Source of the DNA: Cytospora piceicola
Lineage: Eukaryota; Ascomycota; Sordariomycetes; Diaporthales; Cytosporaceae
Assembly (NCBI GenBank): GCA_023375675.1
Contig: JALQBC010000014.1
Location: 62,001 to 126,000, forward strand
Length of the DNA stretch: 64,000 bases
Reading direction: 5' to 3'
Shown here: piece after piece, positions 21,435 to 33,403 of the stretch
Numbering within the stretch: position 1 is the stretch's first letter
Layout: each line of letters starts with the position of its first letter
Program-made: the position numbers and the translations under genes
The notes under the pieces: generated by a model
The model's input: only the letters and a program-made list of their open reading frames with translations
The model's database searches: none
Told to the model about the DNA's origin: nothing

Positions 21435-24005
21435 ATGAGGGCTTCTAGAGCCGTGACCGTCTTCAGTGACGGTCGCATACTGAGCTCGAGCCCAGGCGCC
21501 CGGCTCTTGAGCTTGAGCTGCAGACCAAGCTCCGATGCGCCTAGACAATGGCAGTCGACCGTCAAGGTCGATGCCGCCAGGAACTTCACTCAGTCCTCCA
21601 AGCGAGGCGCCGTATTGAACGCTGCCCAGGAAGCGTAGGTCTACATGGAGACTCTGGTTCTATCATTAGAGGCACATCGGCTGATCCATCAATCCCCCTA
21701 CAGTCTCCGAGCTGCCAAGGAAGCCGCCAACCTTTCGCCCGAGGTTGTCAAGGAGCGTATGAGCCCCGAGGAGAAGAAGCGTCTCTCTATGGTTCGAAAC
21801 ATTGGTATTGCGGTATGACACGAACTTGCCGACTTGTGACCATGTGACAGCAGTACTGACCAGACCAGGCACACATCGACAGCGGTAAAACGACATGCAC
21901 GGAACGAGTGCTCTTCTACACCGGCCGGATCAAGGCGATCCACGAGGTCCGAGGTCGGGACTCGGTCGGCGCAAAGATGGACTCTATGGAACTGGAACGC
22001 GAACGAGGAATCACCATTCAATCGGCTGCAACATTCTGCGACTGGGAGAAGAAGGAAAACGGAGTAACGGAAACATACCACATCAACCTGATTGATACCC
22101 CTGGTCACGTCGATTTCACGATCGAGGTCGAGCGAGCCCTGCGGGTCCTCGATGGTGCTGTCATGGTTCTTTGCGCCGTCAGCGGCGTGCAGAGTCAGAC
22201 CATCACAGTCGACAGGCAGATGAAACGGTACAACGTCCCTCGTGTCAGTTTCGTGAACAAGATGGACCGTATGGGTGCCAACCCCTTCAAGGCGGTTGAG
22301 CAGATCAACTCCAAGCTCAAGTTCCCCGCCGCCGCTCTTCAGATCCCCATTGGCTCTGAGAAGGAATTCGAGGGAGTCGTGGACCTGATCTACATGCGCT
22401 GCATTCGGAACGACGGTCATCGTGGTGTCAACCTCAAGATATCTGATCAGATCCCGGAAGACCTTTTGGAACTCGCCCAGCAGAAGCGTCAAGAGCTCAT
22501 CGAGAAGCTCGCCGACGTCGACGATGAGATGGCCGAGATGTTCCTGGACGAGGTCCAGCCTACCCCTGAGCAGATCAAAGCCGCCATCCGGAGAGCTACC
22601 ATTGCCCGCAAGTTCACTCCCGTTCTGATGGGTACTGCCCTGGGTGACAAGTCTGTCCAACCCATGCTCGACGCCGTCTGCGACTACCTGCCGAACCCTG
22701 CCGATGTACAGAACATGGCTCTCGATCGTTCCCTGAACGAGGAGCCCACTGCTCTTGTCCCTTACAACGCCCTCCCCTTCGTCGGTCTCGCCTTCAAGCT
22801 CGAGGAGAACCCCTACGGTCAGCTCACCTACATTCGCGTGTACCAAGGTTCCCTCAGGAAGGGCAGCTACCTGTTCAACTCGCGCACTGGCAAGAAGGTC
22901 CGGATTCCCCGTATCGTACGCATGCACTCCAACGAGATGGAGGATGTTGCCGAGATCGGTGCCGGTGAGATTTGCGCCGTGTTCGGTGTCGACTGCGCGT
23001 CTGGCGACACCTTCACCGACGGCAACCTCCCCTACACCATGAGCTCCATGTACGTCCCTGACGCCGTCATGTCGCTGTCAATCAAGCCCAAGCGAAGCAG
23101 CGACGCCGATCCTTTCTCCAAGGCCATGAACCGTTTCCAGCGTGAGGACCCTACCTTCCGGTTGACGGTTGATGAGGAGTCTGAGGAGACCATCATTTCC
23201 GGTATGGGTGAGCTGCATCTGGAGGTCTATGTCGAGCGTCTCCGCCGTGAATACAAGGTTGAGTGTGAGACGGGCCAGCCTCGTGTCGCCTACCGAGAGA
23301 CCGTCACCCGCCGGGCTGACTTCGACTACCTGCTGAAGAAGCAGAGCGGTGGTCCTGGTGATTTCGCCCGTGTTATGGGTTTCGTCGAGCCGTACGACGA
23401 GGAGGCCGAGAAGAACAAGTTCGAGTCTCAAGTCGTCGGCGGTACCATCCCCGACAAGTTCCTCGCCGCTTGTGGCAAGGGTTTCGAGATGGGATGCGAC
23501 AAGGGACCTCTGCTCGGCCACAAGGTCATCGGAACCAAGCTCGTCGTCAACGACGGTGCCACCCACGTGACGGATTCTTCCGACTACGCCTTCCAGATGG
23601 CGACCCAGTCCGCTTTCCGCCAGGCCTTCAAGGACGCCGGAGGTGTGGTCCTCGAGCCCCTCATGAAGACCACCATCACGGCCCCCAACGAGTTCCAGGG
23701 TAACATCATCATGTTGATGAACAAGCGCGGCACTATCGTCGACACGGAGATTGGACCCGAGGACTTCACGCTCGTGGCCGACTGCTCGCTGAACGCCATG
23801 TTCGGTTTCAGTTCGCACCTGCGCGCCTCAACCCAGGGCAAGGGAGAGTTCGGAATGGAGTTCAGCCACTATGCCGCGGCACCTCCCCAGTTGCAGTAAG
23901 TCATCCTCGAACACAAGTACTGGTTGGAGTGCGAAATATACTGACTATTTGATTTGCAGGAAGGAACTCGTCGCCAAATACGAGAAGGAGAGATTCCAGA
24001 AGTAG
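21435..24005 (+). CDS. MEF1: mitochondrial translation elongation factor G (EF-G1)
   Basis: Catalyses GTP-dependent ribosome translocation in mitochondria. Four exons (21435-21634, 21704-21812, 21869-23895, 23960-24005) give 793 aa, with phases consistent throughout. The first 60 or so residues are basic and hydroxylated, fitting a mitochondrial presequence. The GTPase domain starts with [15 protein letters not shown] (P-loop near 104-112), followed by [16 protein letters not shown] and NKMDRMG. EF-G domains II-V follow, including [14 protein letters not shown]. The last intron lies just before the tail [14 protein letters not shown]; without it the frame would stop at PPQLQ. The start is the first ATG; a GTG two codons upstream is not used. 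Confidence 0.97.
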
Positions 24006-24492
24006 AAGCTTGTTTTGGAATGACATGGTCACGAGCCTGCGATCTCTTCAGCGAGCTTATGCATAGATGATTACATACGTGATCTAGAGATGTACAATAT
24101 CTGGTATGCGCGTCTAGACATAGAACGGCGCGCACCTGTACTATAATTGCGGCCTGTAAAAGCATGGTCGGAAACGGCGATAGCTAAAGGACATCTAGCT
24201 CAGCAGCTGTTGTCATGATGATTGTATAGACTGATGAGACTGCATCGAAATACGAAAAAGACTATCCACTCCCAAGTTCTTGTTTCATTTGGGTGTTAGT
24301 ATCAGGCTTTGAGCCGTTGTGATTCTGTATCTTCCCCAGTTCAGTCGGAGCAATTACACAGCTCATCGCGAGAGTTCGACGTCTTGGTATCAATTTTTTT
24401 TTTTCTCTATGCCTATGCCAAACTTTTCCGACCACTATGTAGTGAAAACAAACAGCCACCTTTTTAGGGTTTTGATATACACACACATCCGC
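24006..24492. other. convergent intergenic region
   Basis: 3'-to-3' spacer between MEF1 and LYS12. It holds a poly-T run near 24,393 and otherwise nothing that I can name. Confidence 0.5.
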
Positions 24493-25652
<1,160 letters not shown>

Positions 25653-26263
25653 TTTGGTATTCAATGGCTCCTGGGGTTGCTGGGAGATGTCACAAAGAAA
25701 GAAAGGTTACGGGAAAAGCTTGAAGCTTCATCTTCCCCAGAGCTGTCTTGACGTGGGGCCGATTCGAGTCCGGGGTCGGACCGTGCTATGTATGTACTAC
25801 GTAGCTCTTGGACTGACTTGCTAGGGTGGTCTACTATCAAATAAAAAAGGTGAGACCATTTCGACACATATTGACCTGACTGTACTTGACACACCACTCC
25901 ATTCAACTGACGGTTGGACCGATCGATGGACAGAAGTTGTCTGATCAGTCTGTCTCGTCCCATTGTCATACTGTGTGTCACAGACAGACTTGTTCTCCTT
26001 CTCTGGCCGCTGCAAGCTAGAGAGCATCGAGCATCGTACGGCGATCAGATTACCAGCAACTTGACTGCGGATAGCACCGTTCTGATGCCATCTTACTCAC
26101 CTCATCTTCTTCAAGTTCACCGTTTGTCAGTAGTGTCCTTCGAGCTCCATCAATTTATATACATGCTCTTATATAAGTATATAAATATACATATATATAT
26201 CTCCATATATAAATTGGCATCCTATCTTACTCGCAGATGGATCAATTACGGCTTACATATGGT

Positions 26264-26270
26264 TGAGTCA
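26264..26270. promoter_or_regulatory. possible GCN4/CPC1 site upstream of LYS12
   Basis: The palindromic TGAGTCA matches the cross-pathway control (GCN4/CPC1) consensus and lies 612 bp upstream of the LYS12 start. Lysine genes are known targets of general amino-acid control. A single 7-bp match in 2 kb can occur by chance. Confidence 0.35.
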
Positions 26271-26690
26271 AGAGGCCGTAGGGGGTGCGTGGTCAAATAT
26301 AAACGAGGCCGTCTTATATAGACCCAGAATCGAGGCCAAGCCATTTCCCAAGAAGCAGTTCTAATTTGGGATGAAATACTTACTGTAGGTATCCTCTCTC
26401 AGTCTCAGTACCAGTCTCAGTGCCAGTCTCAGTCTTGCACCAACCAACTCCAACTCATCTGACGCTCTATCCAATCCCCCGTCGCCTCGCACCGTGCCGA
26501 GGCCCTACGGATCGGTATGACAAGACCCGCCTTTGAATTCTGGATCTCCTCTGTTTCAAACACACCCTGACACCCAAGCAGCCAGGCATACTCCCAGTCT
26601 GCCACTTTACCCCCCCTTCGAACCATGTGTGGACCTACCTAGCCTAGAGCCCCCTCATCCTGTCATTTGCCTCATACATTGGCGGTACAG

Positions 26691-26734
26691 TTATGTATGT
26701 GTGTATGTATGTAAGTATGTAAGTACTTACGTAT
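26691..26734. repeat. GTAT/GTAA tetranucleotide microsatellite
   Basis: A short imperfect run of TATG and TAAG units, followed by a CACACA stretch. Confidence 0.85.
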
Positions 26735-27598
26735 AATGAGTACACACACATAAAACCAAATAAAAGCAGGCATTGCTGCCACCTCGTCCTTATTTCATGT
26801 CGAACCGTGGTTCTATTTGTTCCACTGATTGACCGACTGAGGGATTGATGGACTGACCTACCTGCCTGCCTACCAACTTACACAACCGGCTGGACTGCTT
26901 GGCTCATATCGATCCATCCCTACTTGAGCTTTATCTACAATTTACATATCTATGTACTGATATCTCTCTCTATCACACTCACTCATCCACTCATTCTTGC
27001 CACCACCTTTTGCCGCGCATCGCGACTCTGCGAGTCGAAAACGCCACACGATTGGCAGCTGCGCTGCACTGCACATCTCTGCACGTCTCTGCACGTCTCT
27101 GCAGCTGGGCAGCGCGTTCTTCTCCTCGTGTTTAGCGTCAGGAGCGCCTCCTCTTCTCCCCTTCTCCCCTTCTCCCCTTCGTCCATCCGCAGCAGCGCGT
27201 CACGGTCACTGCCACCAAAGGGAAAAAAAGGGGGGTTTGTTGATCTGAGCCTCCTTGGGTCATCCTCGAACCTGGACTAATGCACACGCTGCGCCGACCG
27301 TCGACCCAAATAAGCAACCGCGACTTCAAATCGACAGACAACATTTATTATATCTAGGTACCACGACGGACGGCCTTTTGGCAGCCACCGATCGTCACTT
27401 CACTCATTCATATCTGCCCAACCTAGAGTTTGCTCTATCAAATCAGTTCGCTCTGCCTGCTCTGCCTGCTCTGTTTGCTCTGTTCGCACCGCACCTTCTC
27501 TCCGCAGTCGGTCCTGGAAGCCACCAAGAGCTTCCTTCTACTTCAACTTTAACAAGACATCTTTTCAAGTCGTTCATTCCCACCAAACATCGCCCAAC

Positions 27599-29576
27599 AT
27601 GAGCGTCAGGAACCTTCGGGCCATGTTTGAAACCAAACCTCAGGAAAGCCCGCCAGATCGAGGGCGATCGCCTGGACAGTCTTCAAGTATGAGCCTTTCT
27701 CCTCTCACTCTCTCCTCGTCTTCCTAGACAACATCATAAACAACAAACCCTGAATCTCAAGCACCTAAGCTCCTCTACAGACCAAGTCACATATCCGCTC
27801 GATTACAATATCCCCTACAGTCTTACAAACCATCGCTAACACGCATTTGCACCTGCAGCCGGCACCGATTCCCCTCGACGTCTGTCCAAAGTCCGCACAA
27901 GCTTCGTAGCAATCGAGAAAGACGGCCGCATAGGCCTCCAACGGAACCCAAGCGAGGCCTCCAGTGCGTCAGGAAGGAAGCTCAGCGGCGACACCGAAGC
28001 AGCATCTTCAGTTCAGCTAGACAACACAGCCACAAATGTCTCTTCACCCAGCACCAGTCGATCCGAACTCAACCGTGGTCCAGCCTCTGCCATCTCTGGT
28101 CCCTCCCCACAACGAGACTCTGGACATTCCCCTGCCGGACGGGATACAACGTCTACCGACTCCTCAGGTCCACCAGACCCCATCCCCGGCGGTCCCCGGG
28201 GATCTACAGGCCCCACAACTGGGAAGCAAGCCGGGCTTGCGGAGTCGCCTCAAATTAAACAAGGTACTGGGAGGGACAGGGAAAGTGAAAGCCCCCAAAG
28301 CCCCCAAAGCCCCGGCGGCAGGAGACCCGACCAAGTTGGCGAGACGGACGAAGAACAAGCTGCTCCTGGAGTCGCTCAAGGCGAAGCTGGGACTGGGCCC
28401 GAAGGTATCGACAAAGGGGCTATCAGGGTCCCTACCGACGACAGTACCAGTCGAGGCACTAGTGGCGGTGCCGCCGTCACCAAACCTCTAAACGGGGTCG
28501 GCAAGACCAAGGCGACGAAGGTGACAAAGCCGGCAGCAGGTACTGCCCAGAAGGCAGCAAGCACCCCGTCAGTCAAGTCAGCCAAGCCTGTATCGCAGCC
28601 GAAACCCGCCAGCAAGCCGACCGAGACGACATCCCGTGGATCAACAATACCAAATGCCGAGAAAAAGGTCACCGGGAAGAAACCCGCATCGACCAGCGTC
28701 TCTCCCGAACGCTCCGTCAAACCCCGATCAAAATCACCTACACGCCCTGCCAAGCTACCCGCCAGCCTTGCCACTCGCACTGCCGCCTCTGGATCCAAGT
28801 CCAGAGCCGTTTCCGGCCCAGCATATGCCCATGCGAACACAGCCCGCCCCACAAGCCGATCATCCGCGACCTCGGGCACCGCCAGCAAGGGTTTGCGGAG
28901 GTCCTCTTCCGTAGCCGGCAGACAACGACCAAGTTTCGGCCCTCCACCGAAGCTTCCCTCCAAGGACCCCCCTCTTCCCAAGAAGGAATCGAAAGTCGAC
29001 GAGGGATTCCTGGCGAGAATGACGCGACCCACGCAGGCTTATGCCAACAAGGTGCACGAGAAGGTGCCGACCACGCCTCCCAGGAAACCGGGCACAGCAG
29101 CCAAGAAACCAGCAAGTGCAAAGAGTGGCACTTCCAGGAAACCAGTTTCCAAAACTACATCTGCGGCAACCTCTGCAGCCGCGAGTCCCGAGACAGACAG
29201 GAAGTCAGAATCTTCTGCAGTGAGAAAGCCAGCCCCCGTTGTGGAACAGACACCAATTGCGGAGGAGACTGCCGAGAAAGAGGAGGTCGCCATCCCTAAA
29301 ACCCCAAAGACGCCTGAGCGTGAGCCTACTATCATGGAGGAGGAGGATAACACCGAGGATGTGCCCGTGGCATCAACAGCACCTGCATCATCCCATGAAC
29401 CCGAGGTCGAGGAAGCAGACGCTCCTCTGGCTAACGGTTGCCACAAGGAGGAGACTGTGGAGAACGGATCTGCTGCAGAGCCCAAGGGCGAGGTCAACGT
29501 TGAGAAGCCTGACAGTGAACCAGTGAGCCCTGGGGCAGTCGAACGAGTGCAGGCACAAGGGGAAGAGGAGCTATAA
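27599..29576 (+). CDS. conserved-type disordered protein of unknown function
   Basis: Two exons (27599-27686 and 27859-29576) splice to 601 aa; the 172-nt intron joins A|CC in frame. The N-terminus MSVRNLRAMFETK, then SPPDRGRSPG and RRLSKVRTSFVAIEKDGRIG, looks like a conserved short motif block. After that the protein is low-complexity: Ser/Pro/Gly, then Lys/Pro/Thr repeats (KPASKPTETT, PRKPGTAAKKPAS), then an acidic Glu-rich tail. A basic middle and acidic end suggest a cytoskeletal or scaffold protein. I know no function. Reading straight through the exon 2 frame gives no stop over 570 codons, so the model is sound. It is the last intact gene before the AT-rich block. Confidence 0.8.
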
Positions 29577-30201
29577 GCGGGGAAGATTGTAAAATCAACA
29601 TGTTCTGTTCTCGATGACCATGTTGCATGGAAGTCACAACGTTAGGGAAGCGCCGAGTCTTGTTTCATATGATACCTAAGGGAGTAAAGGGGCCTTACGA
29701 GTCTGGAGAGGAAAGCAAAAAATAAAAAATAGAGTAAAAGTCGAGTATATCTTTCCGGACAGAATGAATACCTCGACATCGAGAGGCGATAATTTCCGAT
29801 TTTAGTAGGTCTTAACTCCTGAGACACTGTTTCTAAAGTGCATTCTCGAGTCTGATACAGTTTCTGGAGTGCATTTTCGAGTGTAATACATATATCTTAA
29901 GTTAAAACTTTATGCCTTCCGTTAGGAAGGTTGATGTTTGTTTTACAAGGCGGGCGAGCACAATAGAAAATTGTTGCCCTTGAGATTGTGCCACCTGTTT
30001 TTGATTCTGATTGGCTCTGAATTACAATCATGCTGATTCGCTAGAGCACCCGTTTCTCGGATCTGATTGGCTATAAAAAGCAGTGATTTTAGCCGTCGAA
30101 CGGCTAAAAGAACTAGAGATTGTAAGGCCTTTTACTACCTGCCGGAAGGCTTATAGTTACTTTAAGGCCTAGATAAGGTTAGACTTACGATAAGGCTTCG
30201 A
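29577..30201. other. transition zone from genic to RIP-type DNA
   Basis: Composition shifts here from balanced to AT-rich. CpA and TpG still occur up to about 30,110. A perfect hairpin (TTTTAGCCGT-CGA-ACGGCTAAAA, 30,087-30,109) sits just after an ATTGG and a CTATAAAA at 30,067-30,078. This resembles a promoter of a transposon or the terminus of a repeat. No gene was seen. Confidence 0.5.
29825..29883. repeat. 32-bp direct repeat, two copies
   Basis: The unit ACTGTTTCTAAAGTGCATTC followed by TCGAGT recurs 32 bp later as ACAGTTTCTGGAGTGCATTT plus TCGAGT. The differences are all transitions, as RIP or ordinary decay would give. Confidence 0.8.
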
Positions 30202-30640
30202 ACTAAGATACACGCCTGAGTTTTAATCTGATTAAAAAGCAGTTACCTAAATCTAAATCTATAGAAAAAAGGCTATTAAACGGTATATTTAATTAAATCG
30301 TAGCTCTTAAGATAGGCTTACTATTAAAGCTAATAGTTCTAATTCTGTAGGTTCTTAAGGTTCTTAACCCGAACCCTAGCCTTTCCCTTCCTCTTTACTT
30401 ACCTAGGCCTTTAGGTTTACACTAAGATGTATGCTCGAGTTTTAATCCGATTAAATAAAACTAACCTAACTCTGAATCTGTAGAAAAAGGGCTATTAAAC
30501 AGTATATTTAATTAAATCGTAGCCTTTAAGGTAGGCTTACTATTAAAGCTAATAGTCTTAATTCCTTAGGTTTCTAAAGTTCTTAACCCGAACCCTAGCC
30601 TTTCCCTTCCTTTTTCTTTACCGAAGGCTTATATAAGCCT
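30202..30640. repeat. tandem duplication, 219-bp period
   Basis: A segment beginning ACTAAGAT and containing GGCTATTAAACRGTATATTT and AACCCGAACCCTAGCCTTTC occurs twice, starting at 30,202 and 30,421. The copies differ mainly by transitions and small indels. Confidence 0.85.
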
Positions 30641-30649
30641 TTAGATTCG

Positions 30650-31288
30650 AATTAAGTAAGTAACTAAGTAACTAAGTAACTAAGTAACTAAGTAGGTTAG
30701 CTAGTAGGTTAGCTAGTAAAGTTACTAGTAAGTTAGCTAGTTAATTATTAAGTAATTAAGTAAGTTAGTAAGTAAGTTAGTAAGTACGTAAGCTATTTAT
30801 TAAGTTAACTATTAACTAAGTAAGTAAGTAAGTAAGTAAGTAGGTAAGTAGGTTAGCTAGTAAGTTAGCTAGTAAGTTAGCTAGTAAGTTAGCTAGTAAG
30901 TTAGCTAGTAAGTTAGCTAGTAAGTTAGCTAGTAAGTTAGCTAGTAAGTTAACTAGTAGATAAATTAGCTATTAAGTAAGTAAATAAGTAAGTAGGTAAG
31001 GAAGTAAATAAGTAGGTAAGTAGGTAACTAAGTACTTAACTAAGTAGGTAAGTAAGTAGGTAGGTAAGTTAGTTAGTAAGTTAGTTAGTAAGTTAGCTAG
31101 TAAGTAAATTCGCTATTAAATAAGTAAATAAGTAAGTAAGTAAGTAAGTAAGTAAGGAAGTAAGTAAGTAAGTAAGTTAGTTAGTAAGTAAGTAAGTAAG
31201 TAGGTAAGTAAGTAAGTAAGTTAGCTAGTAAAGTAGTTAGTAAAGTAGTTAGTAATTTAAGTATTTAATTATTAAGTAAGTAAGTAAA

Positions 31289-31324
<36 letters not shown>

Positions 31325-31915
31325 GAAGTAAGTAAGTAAGTAAGTTAGTAAGTAAGTAGGTAAGTAAGTAAGTAAGTAAGTAGGTAAGTTCGCTAGTAAA
31401 TTAGCTATTAATTAAGTTAGCTATTAAGTAAGTTAATAAGTAAGTAAGTAGGTAAGTAAGTAAGTTAGCTAGTAAGTTAGTTAGTAAGTTAACTAGTAGA
31501 TTAGCTATTTAGTAAGTTAATAAGTAAGTAAGTAGATAAGTAAGTAAGTAAGCTATTTAGTAAGTTAGCTATTAAGTAAGTAAGTAAGTAAATAAGTAGC
31601 TAAGTAAGTAAGTTAGTTAGTAAGTTAACTAGTAAGTTAGCTAGTAAGTTAGCTAGTAAGTTAGCTAGTAAGTTAGCTAGTAAGTTAGCTAGTAAATTAG
31701 CTATTAAATTAACTAGTAAGTAAGTAAATAAATAAGTAAGTAAGTAAGTAAGTAAATAACTAAGTAAGTAGGTAAATAAGTAGGTTAGCTAATATATTAG
31801 CTATTAAAGTAGCTAGTAAGCTAGTTACTTTGTTATTAAGTAAGTAAGTTAGTAAGTAAGTAAGTAAATATATAAATTAGCTAATAAAGTATTTAGTTAT
31901 AAAGTAAATAAATAA
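30650..31915. repeat. TAAG / GTTAGCTA satellite array
   Basis: About 1.27 kb built almost entirely from AAGT tetramers alternating with an AGTAAGTTAGCT 12-mer and variants. Longer homogeneous runs of the 12-mer occur near 30,850-30,950 and 31,630-31,690. CpA and TpG are virtually absent. No coding frame is supportable. Confidence 0.9.
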
Positions 31916-31921
31916 ATATTT

Positions 31922-32003
31922 CGCCGCTTAAGGCTGCGGAGGAGACGATAGAGTAACGCCCGAAGGGCGTTACTCTATCGGATCTGGAGCAGCCTAAGCG
32001 GCG
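31922..32003. repeat. GC-rich nested inverted repeat (two-stage hairpin)
   Basis: An outer stem pairs CGCCGCTTAAGGCTGC (31922-31937) with GCAGCCTAAGCGGCG (31989-32003), with one bulged A. An inner perfect 16-bp stem pairs CGATAGAGTAACGCCC (31946-31961) with its complement (31965-31980) across a GAA loop. The two stems are separated by 8 bases on each side. It is GC-rich inside DNA that is otherwise mostly A/T. Confidence 0.9.
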
Positions 32004-32013
32004 TATCTAGTTA

Positions 32014-32578
32014 CAGTGGGAACGGAAAATAACCGATCACGACTGGATTTGCCATAGTAAACCCCCTAAATTTCAGCACTTTCAAACCCTTATATCTTCG
32101 TAAATAAATCGTAAGTACAGCCTGAATTTAAGATATATATAATACTATATATATATCTATAATATATTAAGAGTATATATTTTTACTTAATTTATTCGTC
32201 GGGTTAAGTTAATATTTAAGTTTAGAAAAACGGAGGTTTAAGTCGTTTTAACTTATTTATAGAGGGTAAAAAAAAGAAGCCTTCTATAAATCAAAATACT
32301 AGCCGCTATAACCCGCTATAAAGCTCGACGAGGTACCCTAAATTATAGCGGCTTAAGATATTTAAAAACTTCTAAGTTTTTCAAAATATTCTACTCTAAG
32401 CAAATACTTTTAAATAATTTTTTAATATAAAACTAAAGAGATAGAGTTAGTCTTTATAGTATAGTATATATACCTATATCAGATCTAGCTTATATTTATA
32501 TTATTAGTAGAGATATATAGTAGTGAAGTTAGAGGTTTACTATGGGAAAAGTGCTTTGATCGGTTATTTTTCAGACTG
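32014..32578. mobile_element. MITE-like element with terminal inverted repeats
   Basis: The left end (CAGTGGGAACGGAAAATAAC, then to 32,062) and the inverted right end (32,535-32,578) share about 39 aligned bases. These include AAAATAACCGATCA and CCATAGTAAAC at matching positions. Both ends begin CAGT. The roughly 470-bp interior is AT-rich and has no long frame, so the element would be non-autonomous. A clear target-site duplication is not visible (TTA on the left, ATT on the right), so the exact ends and superfamily are uncertain. Confidence 0.6.
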
Positions 32579-32597
32579 ATTGTATTAAGATTCCGAC

Positions 32598-32639
32598 CCT
32601 TCCTAACGGAAGGCCTTCTCGGCAGGCGGTCCTACCGCC
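32598..32639. repeat. two small GC-rich hairpins
   Basis: CCTTCC-TAAC-GGAAGG (32598-32613) and GGCGGT-CCT-ACCGCC (32625-32639) lie just right of the TIR element. The first is the exact reverse complement of CCTTCCGTTAGGAAGG near 29,916, on the left side of the satellite. Confidence 0.8.
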
Positions 32640-33283
32640 GTTCCCCAGTTTTTAGAGTATGTCCTCGACCTTAACTACTAACTTCGACCTTAACTACAAT
32701 ACTTCGTATATCCGGGAACATAATAACTAGAAGCCGTAACTAATCGTCGCTTAAAGGTTAGTTATAAAGGGCCCGGGATAAAAGGGAAGGCTATTCGATT
32801 AAATTCCGAAGGCAATAAAAGCGATAAAGGCGACAAAATAATTATAATAGTTATAATCGTTCGTATCTTAACGCTTAAATTTATATATCTAATCTAAATA
32901 TCCTTACCTTTATTTCCTTATATTACCTTATACCTTTAGAACTATTTACTATCGTCGGTATAGTTAGCCTTAGAACTATTATTACTATCGTTACCGTCGT
33001 TACTCTTAATACCGTTACTCTCTATACCGTTACCTTTAACGCTATCGTCTTTAAGACTATCCTTACCCTTATTTATAACATCGTCTAACGCTACCGCTTA
33101 TACTAATAGCGATATACTACTCGATCTCGGCTAAAGGACGACTAGCTGTAATAATCGTCGACGTATTATAAGATCTTTTACCTCCGGGGACTAACGCTTT
33201 AAGGACCTTTCTAAAGAGTAACTATCGTTAGAATTCTAGCGTTTTAAGGTCGACCTTAGATTCGAAATCGGCTATTATTTAAC

Positions 33284-33403
33284 AGCGATACCTTTAGTAG
33301 CGATACCTTTAGTAACGACACCTTTAGTAGCGATACCTTTAGTAGCGATACCTTTAGTAGCGACACCTTTAGTAGCGATACCTCTAGTAGCGATACCTGC
33401 CTT
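33284..33403 (+). repeat. 15-bp minisatellite, about 8 copies
   Basis: The unit AGCGATACCTTTAGT is repeated head to tail with single-base changes. Read in the frame of the surrounding relic it encodes Ser-Asp-Thr-Phe-Ser. Confidence 0.9.

Larger units (their letters stand above)
25653..27598. other. long divergent intergenic region, LYS12 / unknown gene
   Basis: Nearly 2 kb without a convincing gene. It contains a GCN4-type site, short tandem repeats (CAGTCTCAGTACC-like at 26,399-26,436; GTAT/GTAA at 26,691-26,734; GCACGTCTCT at 27,069-27,102; CCCCTTCT at 27,157-27,180; CTCTGCCTG at 27,451-27,481) and a long C/T-rich leader before 27,599. Open frames here are short and compositionally biased. 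Confidence 0.5.

Noticed and set aside
30590..30602. AACCCGAACCCTAGCC taken as telomere repeat
   Set aside because: Only one or two CCCTA-like units in a duplicated segment; not a tandem telomeric array.
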